Assembly (NCBI GenBank): GCA_934702375.1
Contig: CAKUYE010000009.1
Location: 33,394-97,393, forward strand
Direction: 5' to 3'
Length of the DNA stretch: 64,000 bases
Source: an uncultured Bacillota bacterium
Lineage (GTDB): Bacteria > Bacillota > Dehalobacteriia > UBA7702
Part shown: piece after piece, positions 1 through 7,970 of the stretch
How the letters are laid out: every line of letters begins with the position of its first letter
Numbering within the stretch: the stretch's first letter is position 1
Made by a program: the position numbers and the translations under genes
Notes under the pieces: model-generated
Seen by the model: the letters and a program-made list of their open reading frames with translations, nothing else
The model's database searches: none
What the model was told of the DNA's origin: nothing

Positions 1-3000
1 TTTTTATCTGTTAGCGCGGTGGGTGTCTCGGTCAGCAGGCTGATATTATCTGCATTGATGAAGCGGCCAATGGCGGGGTCATAGTAGCGGCTATCTAGAC
101 GATAGTAGGACGTGTCGGTTTCGTAGTAATAACCTTTATATCTTATGGGATTAAATTTTGCAATATCCTCTGCACGGTTATAATTCGTTGCAGAGAGAAT
201 CCGGCCATAGGCATCGTATTCATAATGTGCTGCAAGGCTAATTTCGTCAATAGCGATTTGCGTTGTTTGACGGCAAAGCTTTACAAGGTCGGTAACATTC
301 CCGGCTCCGTCATACACATAGGCATACAAGCTATAGTTATTGCTATTGCCAAAGGTTCCCTGGGACGTCATTATAAAACGTACAGTGCCATCATCATCGT
401 AAAAGTACTTGTGAATGCGGTTGATGCCTCCGGAGGCAGACCGGTACACTTCAAATTCCAGCTGACCGTCATCATAGAAATATTCTATGGAAGAACCATT
501 ACCCTTTACCAACTTAGATACCAAACCGCTTTCATTATAGTAATAGGTATTATCTACATCAACATAACGATAGCGAGTCATTTTACGGCCCTGATCCCAG
601 CCAAAGGCGATATATTGGTTATTTGTATCCATGATACGGGATACATTCCCTTCACCGTCATATTGGTAAAGCCGCTCATCCACAAGGGCGCCGTTGGCGT
701 TATATAAGCCGTAATGGGTCAACTGATCCGTTTCCGCAGTGCTGTAGCGATACTGCACCGAGCTAACATTGGCACCGGTAGAAGCATTGGTTGTTGTCTT
801 CCCGGTAATATTCCCACGTTCATCAAAAGTATAACTGTCCTTTAAACCAAGATTACCATAGTTGCTAACCGATGTCAACTGATTTAATTTGTCGTATTCG
901 TAGCTTACGGTTTGAGTGGTACCACTTTTCAGGGTATTTACCACTTTTTTGATATTACCGCTATCATCATACGTATATTTATAGCTGTAATCAGCAGTAC
1001 CGGTATTACCGCTAAGGTAAACTTTGTAGGTATCCAATAGGTTTGTTGTCTTTAAATTCGAGGCATCCAGATAGGTGTTATTTGTTTTCAATGCAGTTTT
1101 GCTACCACATTTCGCAACCATTTCCGATACGCGATCAAAATTATCATAGGCAAGCTCTACCGTATTAAAATTGGCTGCAGTCATTTTTGTCAGCGCATTC
1201 ACATTATTGTATTCATAGCTCACCAAGTAAGCTAAATCTACTGCACCCTGCTGCTTTAAAAATGCCCGGTAACCGGTATTATTGTTGTTTTTATCGTAGG
1301 TGATAGTATCGGTACCAAAGCCCTTGCTGTTGTAAGAGCTGGTATAGCGGTCTGCAAAATCATACTGATAATCGGTGGTAACGGCACTGCCCTCGGAATA
1401 ATAGGTGGCACTGCCCAGATTGCCGCAATTGTTGTAATCGTAATCGACAACCCTGCCATCGGCGTTGGAGATGGATTTTATTCGGTCTTGGTTGTCATAG
1501 GTATAGTTTAACACCTGGCCATTGCCAAAGGTCGTTTGAGAAAGTAAATTGCGGTTGTTGTAACTGTAAGTTTCCAGATTATAAGAGCTTGTTCCGGCAG
1601 AGAGCAGGTTCCCCAGAGCATTGTAGGCAAAGTTATATTGAAGGGTGCCCACCATAACTTTGGTCAATTGCTCATTGGAGTAGCCATAGCTCACCGTGTT
1701 ATTCATACCGTTATGCTTTACTTTCGTAAGCTTATCGGTACCAAGATCATATTGATACTCGGTTTTACTGTTGGCATTGTTGGGGTCGCTTACGCTCGTC
1801 AGGAGGTCATTGCTGCCATAGGTATAGTTTGTGGTTTTTCCCCGGGGGTCAATCGTTGCGGTAATATGAGTACCTGTGGAATCGTACCGAGTTTCGGTAC
1901 GGATTGCCTTGGAGGAGCTTCCTTTGGAAGTATCATCCTTGGCATAGATGCTGAGAAAGCGCAAATTACCAAATTGATCATAGGACATTTTGGTAGAGGT
2001 ATTATCCGGCGCAATGCTTTCCAACAGCTCATGTTTTTTCGGTGCGCTGGTGTTGTAGGTAAATCTATAGATATTTTCGGCAGGATCCTTATAGCTGGTA
2101 ATGTCGGTGGTGGATTGATTAGATGTGATCTCTTGCCTTTCATTTGCCAAATCCACTACGGTTTTGATATTACCATTATTATCATAACTAAAGCTTTCCC
2201 CAAAGGAATCTTTAAACACTGTCACATCGTCAAAGTAGGTATCATTGGCATTAAAATTACTTTTCAGGTAGACCTTAATAGAGCTATGGTCGTTCTTAGC
2301 AATAACTTTACCGCAAATGTAGAGCCAATCATTACCGGTGGGGGTAAGCAATACATTTCCGTATTCATTATCGGTAGTTCCACCCAGTTCTACGGTCATA
2401 CCAACCCCTTGGGCGGTACCATTGCCATTAACGTCTTTATGAGGCAAGGCATTGGTTTTAATCCAGGTTCCAAAAACAAGCCCCTCCCCTGCTTTTACGT
2501 TTGCAGGGATCGTTGCCATAAGATATTTTTTTACCGAAGGATCCCCTTTGATATGTACCGAATAGGATTCACTATGAGAGATATCAGTAGTAAATCCATC
2601 CGAAGAACTGAAACCCTGGGATTGCCATGTACCATTCAAAGAGCCGTCATCAAAATCACCGTTTTCGATATAATTATACGGATTGGCACATCCTCCCTGC
2701 TCTAGCTGTAAGCAGTCAAAATACGTAAGTCCATAGCCCTTATCCACGTTAACGGAAACCGTGAGAGGGACACTGGGCGACGAATTGTCCGTAAGATCAA
2801 TCGTAACCTGATGGCGTGTATAGCCGTCATTGCTAACGATATTTGACTTCGACACTGCTGTACCGTCCGGCCCGGTAGTACTGCTGCAAATTCCAATATT
2901 AGCACCATTGCAACTGCCGGGAGCCGCATAGTTCGTTTTAATGTGAGCGGAGAATGTATATTTGTAACCGCCTGGAACATTTATATTTTGTTCCATTCCG

Positions 3001-5957
3001 ATATATGTCATATCGGTACTGGTATCCATATAAGCTTTGATAGCGCCGCTGCCATTAAAGGCATCTCCGCCAACATCATTTTTCAAAACGATATTTTTAT
3101 GGGTCGTGTCTCCTAAACTGGATATAACAGAGTAGTATCCTGTTGTCTCGCAGTTGTGGTTTTTCATATAATTTTTCGTATAACGCTGGGTTTTGGAGGC
3201 AAACGTCACCTTATTTTTTGCACCGCCGCTGATCCCGGATTGAGTATAGATGGCATTTCCGTCCTGATCGATGGCGGAGGTTGTTTGTCCACTGGTATTA
3301 AAGGTATAAATTTCAAAGCGTTCAAAGCTTAAGTTACTTGGAGAATTCAGCTCACAATATTTTGTAATATAGTCGCGATATTCTATGCCGTAATAATAAC
3401 CGGTCTGTACACCGCCATTTCTAAGACAATATCCGGTAACACGGCGATAGCTATTATTGATCCAAGCATGATCATAGTGAACACCAATTCCCTTGTTATT
3501 ATCCACCATATCCGTTAAAGTGTTACTGCTTGAATATGTGTAAGTGGCAATATTATCACTTCCGGTGTTGCCGGTATTAACCTCGCTTTGACCGGGATAT
3601 TTTACCTGAACAAGCTTGTGATAAAAGTCATAACCATCGGTACCGTCTTCATAGGTATAGCTGATTGTTTTGTCACCGAACCAAGAAATACTGCTCAAGC
3701 TGTTATTTGAGCTATCTACATGGAAGGTAATAGTTCTGCCGCCAGAATCCGTTACCGAAGTCAGCTTCTTATCGGTAAAGTTCATCGTTACCGTATTATC
3801 ATGATTATCTTTTAGCTGAGACAGCGGCGTTACGTTATTTAACGTCAAATCACGGCTGAAAATCCGGCAATTATCTTTTTTATCACTGATAGTGTATTTA
3901 TCATTCTCAATCGTTAAAGTGAGATCCAAACCGGAATCATCTTTCCACACATTGGAAGTATTTTTTTCAAAGTAGTGCTCAGTACCGTCACCATCGGTAT
4001 ACTTGTATTTCGTTTCTCCGCCAATAGTTTTCGGTTCAATGGATTCCTGAATGCTCAATTGCCAGCCACTGCCCACATTTAATGTCTGCTGGATTTTACC
4101 GGCATTGTAACCATTATATACATGGCTAAGAGTGAAGGGCATTTTTTCACTACTGAAAGAGACATCCTCAAAGGAGGCCGTTAAAGCACCGGTAAAGTCA
4201 TTTACATACCCAGAACCGGCAATACCGGCATCCTGGGAATGATACGTCCAATAATCCTCTAAGCCAACCATATTGATATAGGTAATGTTGAACACCGGCC
4301 GGACTTCAGAATTGCTACAGGTAGACGTATAAAAACGAGCAATGGATTTACTTGCGCTAAAGCTATCAGGCATTTTTAAGAGAATACCGTGATAATCCAT
4401 ACCTTTTGTCCAATCATGCAGAGACCTTGTAACATCCCAGGTGTAATATCGATTTAAGGCTGATACTGTAGTTGAGCCTTCCTTTCGGTTTTCAACCTTA
4501 TCGTAATCCAGAAGCTCTTCCGAATAGATTCTTCCACCGTTGTTCCCATGCTCCACGTAATCCCATAAAACCGTATTTTTTTCCCAGTTTTGATTGACGC
4601 TGTGAGCTTCGATTACCGGAACAGGATTTTGAGCAGCCATTGAAGTGAAGTTCTCATTTTGAGCCCGCGGTATAGCAGAAAACTCTGCATTGACAATACG
4701 CGTATCCGGCGTAATTTCCGAGGGCACCGTTGTTTTAATCAATGCCATATAGCGATGACTGGAAGTATTGGTACCAACCTGAAAATACTCACTGAAAGAC
4801 TGAACCGTAGAAGAACCTTCACTCACAAAATTCGCAGTAATCGGTGATGCTGTTTGCGAAGTTACGATCGTAGGATCGATGGTTACAGGATATACCCGAG
4901 AAGGATCCTGAAGCCATTGTGCCGAAGGTGTGATCGTAATGCGATACTCACAGTGATTGTTATTTTCCTTGATGATTTCCAAGGCCATGGTGATGTCACT
5001 GCTAGCTTCCAGTTCTGCATCACTCATAACCAAAGGTTTCATCTCACTTACCGGATTTCCGGAACGATCTCGAATCTCAATGCCATTTTCGGTTTCGGCG
5101 AGACAAAGCCCCTTTGTAGTATACAAGAAAGAAAAGCTTCCCGGCGCATCGGTTGAATTCAAAATGATATTTTCCTTGATATCTGTACCGTTCAGAACAT
5201 ATTCTAAATCGGTGTCGGTTTGGATATCCCCATATTTTGCGTAAGATACAACCGAATCCAAAATTCTGGGATCATCATTTTCATGGAAAAGAGAAGGATT
5301 TAAAGTTTGCTCTACATAGTTGGTGTCCAATGTTGATTTCTTATTGGCATTTTCCAATCCCCAGGAAATCGTTTCATTGCCGATGGTCAGCTTTGCCAAT
5401 TTCTTCTCTTTTGCCTTTTTGGCAAATTTCACAGAAAAAGCATTTTCTTTATTGGCAACAACATTACTCAATTCGCTGTCGGTGCCATCAACAAGAGTAT
5501 TATCGATATCTGCTAAGGTGCCATCAGCAGCTTCATAGTGAACGTTGCTTTCATAAGAACATGCGGTAATGGTATTATCCTCATTTAGAAAATACTTTAC
5601 ATTGGATTCACGCATATCCTCCAATTCACCAACGATTTTTCGTTCTTCTTCGGCAGAGGAATCGTCGCTGTTATTTTCCTCATCATCACCATCAGGCAAT
5701 ACGCCGGGAAGTTGGCTAAGTAAGGAATTATCTGCAACGGGTTCCATTTCTTCCTCTGGAGGTGATGCTTCAGTTTCTTCTTCCGTGATTGCTTCTGTGT
5801 TGTTTTCTGTTGATTCTTTCATTTCCGTAGCGGCGGGTAGGTTGCTTGTATCAATGGGTAGCTGATCCAAGGCATACACCGGGCCGCACTGAAAAAGAAA
5901 CGCGACCAACACAATGGCGGCAATTACCTTTTGCCATTTCTTGATTTTCTTTTTCAT
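1..5957 (-). CDS. Giant secreted YD-repeat/RHS protein (WapA-like), C-terminus beyond left edge
   Basis: One open frame of at least 1985 codons starts at the ATG at 5957-5955 behind a GAAAGGG ribosome site and has no stop before the edge. I spot-checked the frame at intervals of a few hundred bases along its whole length. Visible parts: a signal peptide (lysine-rich start, hydrophobic core, cleavage probably after VYA near residue 29); an acidic Glu/Ser/Thr-rich linker to about residue 105; a DNRLRE-like region with VYPVTIDPT around 355-365; an RHS-associated beta region from about 560; two carbohydrate-binding-like modules at about 960-1250 (NINVPGG, NGDFDDG); YD repeats such as YEYDKLNQL and YTYDNQDRI from about 1265; and the RHS core signature DSRYYDPAIGRFINADN near 1955-1970. 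In this family the core shell encloses a variable C-terminal toxin, which would lie past the edge. A cell-surface or contact-dependent toxin role is inferred from the family. Confidence 0.93.
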   Translation of the reverse strand, partial: MKKKIKKWQKVIAAIVLVAFLFQCGPVYALDQLPIDTSNLPAATEMKESTENNTEAITEEETEASPPEEEMEPVADNSLLSQLPGVLPDGDDEENNSDDSSAEEERKIVGELEDMRESNVKYFLNEDNTITACSYESNVHYEAADGTLADIDNTLVDGTDSELSNVVANKENAFSVKFAKKAKEKKLAKLTIGNETISWGLENANKKSTLDTNYVEQTLNPSLFHENDDPRILDSVVSYAKYGDIQTDTDLEYVLNGTDIKENIILNSTDAPGSFSFLYTTKGLCLAETENGIEIRDRSGNPVSEMKPLVMSDAELEASSDITMALEIIKENNNHCEYRITITPSAQWLQDPSRVYPVTIDPTIVTSQTASPITANFVSEGSSTVQSFSEYFQVGTNTSSHRYMALIKTTVPSEITPDTRIVNAEFSAIPRAQNENFTSMAAQNPVPVIEAHSVNQNWEKNTVLWDYVEHGNNGGRIYSEELLDYDKVENRKEGSTTVSALNRYYTWDVTRSLHDWTKGMDYHGILLKMPDSFSASKSIARFYTSTCSNSEVRPVFNITYINMVGLEDYWTYHSQDAGIAGSGYVNDFTGALTASFEDVSFSSEKMPFTLSHVYNGYNAGKIQQTLNVGSGWQLSIQESIEPKTIGGETKYKYTDGDGTEHYFEKNTSNVWKDDSGLDLTLTIENDKYTISDKKDNCRIFSRDLTLNNVTPLSQLKDNHDNTVTMNFTDKKLTSVTDSGGRTITFHVDSSNNSLSSISWFGDKTISYTYEDGTDGYDFYHKLVQVKYPGQSEVNTGNTGSDNIATYTYSSSNTLTDMVDNNKGIGVHYDHAWINNSYRRVTGYCLRNGGVQTGYYYGIEYRDYITKYCELNSPSNLSFERFEIYTFNTSGQTTSAIDQDGNAIYTQSGISGGAKNKVTFASKTQRYTKNYMKNHNCETTGYYSVISSLGDTTHKNIVLKNDVGGDAFNGSGAIKAYMDTSTDMTYIGMEQNINVPGGYKYTFSAHIKTNYAAPGSCNGANIGICSSTTGPDGTAVSKSNIVSNDGYTRHQVTIDLTDNSSPSVPLTVSVNVDKGYGLTYFDCLQLEQGGCANPYNYIENGDFDDGSLNGTWQSQGFSSSDGFTTDISHSESYSVHIKGDPSVKKYLMATIPANVKAGEGLVFGTWIKTNALPHKDVNGNGTAQGVGMTVELGGTTDNEYGNVLLTPTGNDWLYICGKVIAKNDHSSIKVYLKSNFNANDTYFDDVTVFKDSFGESFSYDNNGNIKTVVDLANERQEITSNQSTTDITSYKDPAENIYRFTYNTSAPKKHELLESIAPDNTSTKMSYDQFGNLRFLSIYAKDDTSKGSSSKAIRTETRYDSTGTHITATIDPRGKTTNYTYGSNDLLTSVSDPNNANSKTEYQYDLGTDKLTKVKHNGMNNTVSYGYSNEQLTKVMVGTLQYNFAYNALGNLLSAGTSSYNLETYSYNNRNLLSQTTFGNGQVLNYTYDNQDRIKSISNADGRVVDYDYNNCGNLGSATYYSEGSAVTTDYQYDFADRYTSSYNSKGFGTDTITYDKNNNNTGYRAFLKQQGAVDLAYLVSYEYNNVNALTKMTAANFNTVELAYDNFDRVSEMVAKCGSKTALKTNNTYLDASNLKTTNLLDTYKVYLSGNTGTADYSYKYTYDDSGNIKKVVNTLKSGTTQTVSYEYDKLNQLTSVSNYGNLGLKDSYTFDERGNITGKTTTNASTGANVSSVQYRYSTAETDQLTHYGLYNANGALVDERLYQYDGEGNVSRIMDTNNQYIAFGWDQGRKMTRYRYVDVDNTYYYNESGLVSKLVKGNGSSIEYFYDDGQLEFEVYRSASGGINRIHKYFYDDDGTVRFIMTSQGTFGNSNNYSLYAYVYDGAGNVTDLVKLCRQTTQIAIDEISLAAHYEYDAYGRILSATNYNRAEDIAKFNPIRYKGYYYETDTSYYRLDSRYYDPAIGRFINADNISLLTETPTALTDK

Positions 5958-5996
5958 TACATATTCCCTTTCTTTCATTGTTCAAGTGAGAATTTC

Positions 5997-6026
5997 ATTT
6001 TAACATAAAACGAATCGTTTATTCAT
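5997..6026 (-). promoter_or_regulatory. Putative promoter/operator of the RHS gene
   Basis: A TAAAAT -10-like hexamer (complement of 5997-6002) lies 40 bases upstream of the start codon. Immediately upstream is a perfect 13-base palindrome, AAACGAATCGTTT, at 6008-6020, where a -35 box would be expected; no good -35 is visible. The palindrome could be an operator overlapping the polymerase site. A run of 7 C then 6 T (6044-6056) lies just upstream. Confidence 0.4.
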
Positions 6027-6076
6027 AAAAACATAAAAAATCTCCCCCCCTTTTTTCATTTTTAAAAACCCGCCAT

Positions 6077-6112
6077 CGGTGGTGTATTATGTCTCTAACA
6101 AACACACCACCG
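6077..6112 (-). terminator. Possible terminator hairpin between the 166-aa gene and the RHS gene
   Basis: A perfect 9-bp inverted repeat (CGGTGGTGT at 6077-6085, ACACCACCG at 6104-6112) encloses an 18-base loop. On the minus strand it is followed after a short gap by GGGTTTTT. The loop is long and the T-run is not immediate, so termination would be inefficient; it could equally be a processing site. Confidence 0.35.
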
Positions 6113-6158
6113 GTATAGCGATTTTCATCAATTATTCTTTACACCAGATACAACCTTA

Positions 6159-6659
6159 TCACTCATCTTTTGTGGTCACGGCTTTTGCGGCATCCTCTGC
6201 TTTTAATTCACGGCAGATTTTATCCATGAAGTCATTCCAGGGACCGAGCCGTTTGGTAACATAGGCATAGCCGATAAAAGTTTTTCTCGCCAGCTTTCTA
6301 CCGCGAGTACGTCTCATGTTTTTTACATATTCATAGAGTTCCTCATCGGTATCGTTGCGATGCTGCTCCGCAAAGGCTTCCTCCTGCCGAATCCGATCCG
6401 GATTTTTCATGGCTTTATTCACTGCATGATCCGCATTGCGACGGATATCCCGAAGACGAGATTGCGTCGGTGTAAGTTTTTCTTTTTCCTTTTTCTTTTG
6501 CGGTTTCGGCTTTGTTTTCGGCTTTGGAACGTAGGTATAGGTTTCTTTGCTGTAAACAACCTTTTTTTCGTTATTTTCGTCAATCACTGTTCTGGCAGTA
6601 CGTACCGTACGCGTTTGCGGAACAGCCTTTTCGACTTTGTTTTCTTTATCGGTATTAAT
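6159..6659 (-). CDS. Unrecognised 166-aa charged protein, probable ATT start, downstream of cobalamin riboswitch
   Basis: I do not recognise this family. The frame is open well upstream of the first conventional start (GTG at 6587, which has no ribosome site). A strong AAAGGAGG lies exactly 8 bases before an in-frame ATT (6659-6657), so translation most likely begins there with MNTDKENK; the intervening ATG belongs to a frame that stops after three codons. The N-terminal third is Lys/Pro/Glu-rich and probably disordered (KPKTKPKPQKKKEKEK near residues 45-62). The C-terminal two thirds is predicted helical and charged, with DIRRNADHAVNKAMKNPDR and a C-terminal WNDFMDKICREL. There is no signal peptide or membrane segment. 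The upstream riboswitch and terminator imply that vitamin B12 controls it. Function unknown; the ATT start is inferred from spacing. Confidence 0.6.
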   Translation of the reverse strand: MNTDKENKVEKAVPQTRTVRTARTVIDENNEKKVVYSKETYTYVPKPKTKPKPQKKKEKEKLTPTQSRLRDIRRNADHAVNKAMKNPDRIRQEEAFAEQHRNDTDEELYEYVKNMRRTRGRKLARKTFIGYAYVTKRLGPWNDFMDKICRELKAEDAAKAVTTKDE

Positions 6660-6711
6660 GATACATTCCTCCTTTGTATCTATCCACGAATGTTAAAAGC
6701 ACCATAAACTG

Positions 6712-6773
6712 AAAAAAGCGCACAAAATAACTCATCACACAGGACCTCTCCTGCAAGATCAGCTATTTAGTGC
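6712..6773 (-). terminator. Intrinsic terminator between riboswitch and the 166-aa gene (expression platform)
   Basis: On the minus strand a long imperfect hairpin begins with GCAC (6773-6770), contains TGCAGGA/TCCTGTG pairing around a GAGG loop, closes with GTGC (6723-6720) and is followed by six T residues (6717-6712). It lies about 40 bases before the ribosome site of the downstream gene, the position expected for a riboswitch-controlled terminator. Confidence 0.75.
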
Positions 6774-6859
6774 CCCTCTAAAAAAGCTACGAACAGTCCT
6801 AAGAGCTGCCGCAGCCAAAACACAAAATGCCTTGTCCAAGACCACATTTTCGCGCTGCA

Positions 6860-7075
6860 CTCTTAGTCCTACATAGAACCATGTTTTCTGGCTCATGTAT
6901 TCGAAGAAAAATCTTCGCATCTGAGATCTGCCTTCTCAAAGACTCTCGTCTTCAATGACTGATTTTTACATCACGACCACAGACATATACACTTACAGCT
7001 TCGGCGTAAGCTCCGGAATCAAACCGGATTCCATAAAACTCCGTAATGCGACCCACACCACAGAGTAATTCTATG
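6860..7075 (-). ncRNA. Cobalamin riboswitch
   Basis: Read on the minus strand, the leader contains the conserved cobalamin-aptamer blocks in order. These are GGAATCCGG-TTTG-ATTCCGGAGC (complement of about 7033-7007), then ACGCCGAAGCTGTAAGTG, then a GTCATTG...GAGAAGGC element near 6960-6928, and finally GAGCCAGAAAACATG near 6895-6880, corresponding to the 3' AGCC-GAAGACC block of the btuB-type element. Spacing is as in the known family. It lies between a sigma-A promoter at 7153-7180 and a terminator at 6712-6773, so transcriptional attenuation of the 166-aa gene by adenosyl- or methylcobalamin is expected. Exact ends are approximate. Confidence 0.85.
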
Positions 7076-7125
7076 CAAATTCATTTTTCACGCAATATCA
7101 AATTTTACGGTACAATAACATACAA

Positions 7126-7143
7126 ATGATAAATAATTATCAT
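7126..7143. promoter_or_regulatory. Fur/PerR-like palindrome just downstream of the riboswitch transcript start
   Basis: ATGATAAATAATTATCAT is an 18-base sequence matching its own reverse complement at 16 positions and resembling the Fur/PerR operator class (TGATAATnATTATCA). It lies between the -10 box at 7153-7158 and the start of the cobalamin aptamer, so a bound repressor would block early elongation. Similarity to Fur boxes is by eye; the AT-rich context makes chance likely enough to keep this tentative. Confidence 0.4.
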
Positions 7144-7152
7144 CTCTATTAT

Positions 7153-7180
7153 ATTATACTAAAAAAAGCAATAATGGCAA
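7153..7180 (-). promoter_or_regulatory. Sigma-A promoter of the cobalamin riboswitch transcript
   Basis: TTGCCA (complement of 7180-7175), 16-base spacer, TATAAT (complement of 7158-7153). The predicted transcript start near 7146 precedes the Fur-like palindrome and the cobalamin aptamer. Confidence 0.75.
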
Positions 7181-7241
7181 CATAAATTATTTTACGCAAT
7201 CAACACGGCGAACAAAAAAACAAATCGAAATATTACAATTC

Positions 7242-7280
7242 AAAAAAAGACTGCATCCGACAAATATCGAATGCAGTCTT
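7242..7280 (-). terminator. Terminator of the uppS...proS...LiaF-like operon
   Basis: A 10-bp perfect stem (AAGACTGCAT at 7247-7256 with ATGCAGTCTT at 7271-7280) is followed on the minus strand by a run of seven T (7248-7242). It lies 6 bases after the stop of the LiaF-like gene and separates the housekeeping operon from the riboswitch unit. Confidence 0.9.
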
Positions 7281-7285
7281 ATACC

Positions 7286-7957
7286 TTATCTTGTCAATTC
7301 TATGCCACCCAAAACAGCGCAGCAACGCACGCGAACTTCCGGCGCGTTTATCGCAGGATTGACGGGAACCAGATTTTTTACACCGCCTAAAACGGAATTA
7401 TTCTCAACAACAACCCGCACACCGGGAGGGAATGCGATTTTCACACCGCCAAATACGGCGGAAGCTTGAATACAAATATCCTTTTCGATGATACTATTGC
7501 GCAGATCCAATTCCGCAGAACCAAAGAGCGCATCAACATGACCACCATCGTAGGTCATATAATCATATTCCTTATTTATCGAGGCAAAGGTGGCATTTAC
7601 TTTGCTGCGGGCTTCAGCGTCAATCCCCTTTACCGGTTGCCGACGAAAGATGCTGAATATCAATATCAAGCCGATAAGCACCAACAAAGCCGGGAAAAAC
7701 AGAAGACGAATCCGCACCCAATCCAAAATATGAAGGTTGGACAGGAGCAATACCACACCAACAACAAGAACAACAATATCAAAACCTTTGATGCCATGCT
7801 GAATCATACCGTATATCGGCAAAACAATGAGGATCAGTGTCCACCAACCGGGGAAAAAGAGATTGATTTTCCACAGGCCTACGGAATTTCCTCCCCAAAG
7901 AAGCCCGAAAAGGATCAACACTAAACCTAAAAAGAGCAAGGACAGCTTTTTTTTCAT
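7286..7957 (-). CDS. LiaF-like membrane protein (cell-wall-stress family)
   Basis: A 223-aa protein starts at the ATG at 7957 behind AAGGGGCG; a TTG seven codons upstream lacks a ribosome site. Four hydrophobic segments occupy roughly residues 5-105. They are followed by a soluble C-terminal domain (about 120-223) with repeated glycine-containing beta motifs (FGSAELDLR, VFGGVKIAFP, VLGGIELTR), as in the LiaF/DUF2154 C-terminal domain that senses or restrains envelope-stress two-component systems. No liaSR-type genes are adjacent. It is the last gene of the isoprenoid/envelope operon, 13 bases after proS. Family assignment is good; partner and role are inferred. Confidence 0.7.
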   Translation of the reverse strand: MKKKLSLLFLGLVLILFGLLWGGNSVGLWKINLFFPGWWTLILIVLPIYGMIQHGIKGFDIVVLVVGVVLLLSNLHILDWVRIRLLFFPALLVLIGLILIFSIFRRQPVKGIDAEARSKVNATFASINKEYDYMTYDGGHVDALFGSAELDLRNSIIEKDICIQASAVFGGVKIAFPPGVRVVVENNSVLGGVKNLVPVNPAINAPEVRVRCCAVLGGIELTR

Positions 7958-7970
7958 AAAAGAACGCCCC

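Noticed and set aside
1638..2705. A plus-strand open frame of 355 codons
   Set aside because: It lies entirely opposite the in-frame RHS gene, has no ribosome site, and its composition (Ile/Gly-rich) is that of an antisense shadow. The same applies to the other short frames between 225 and 5865.
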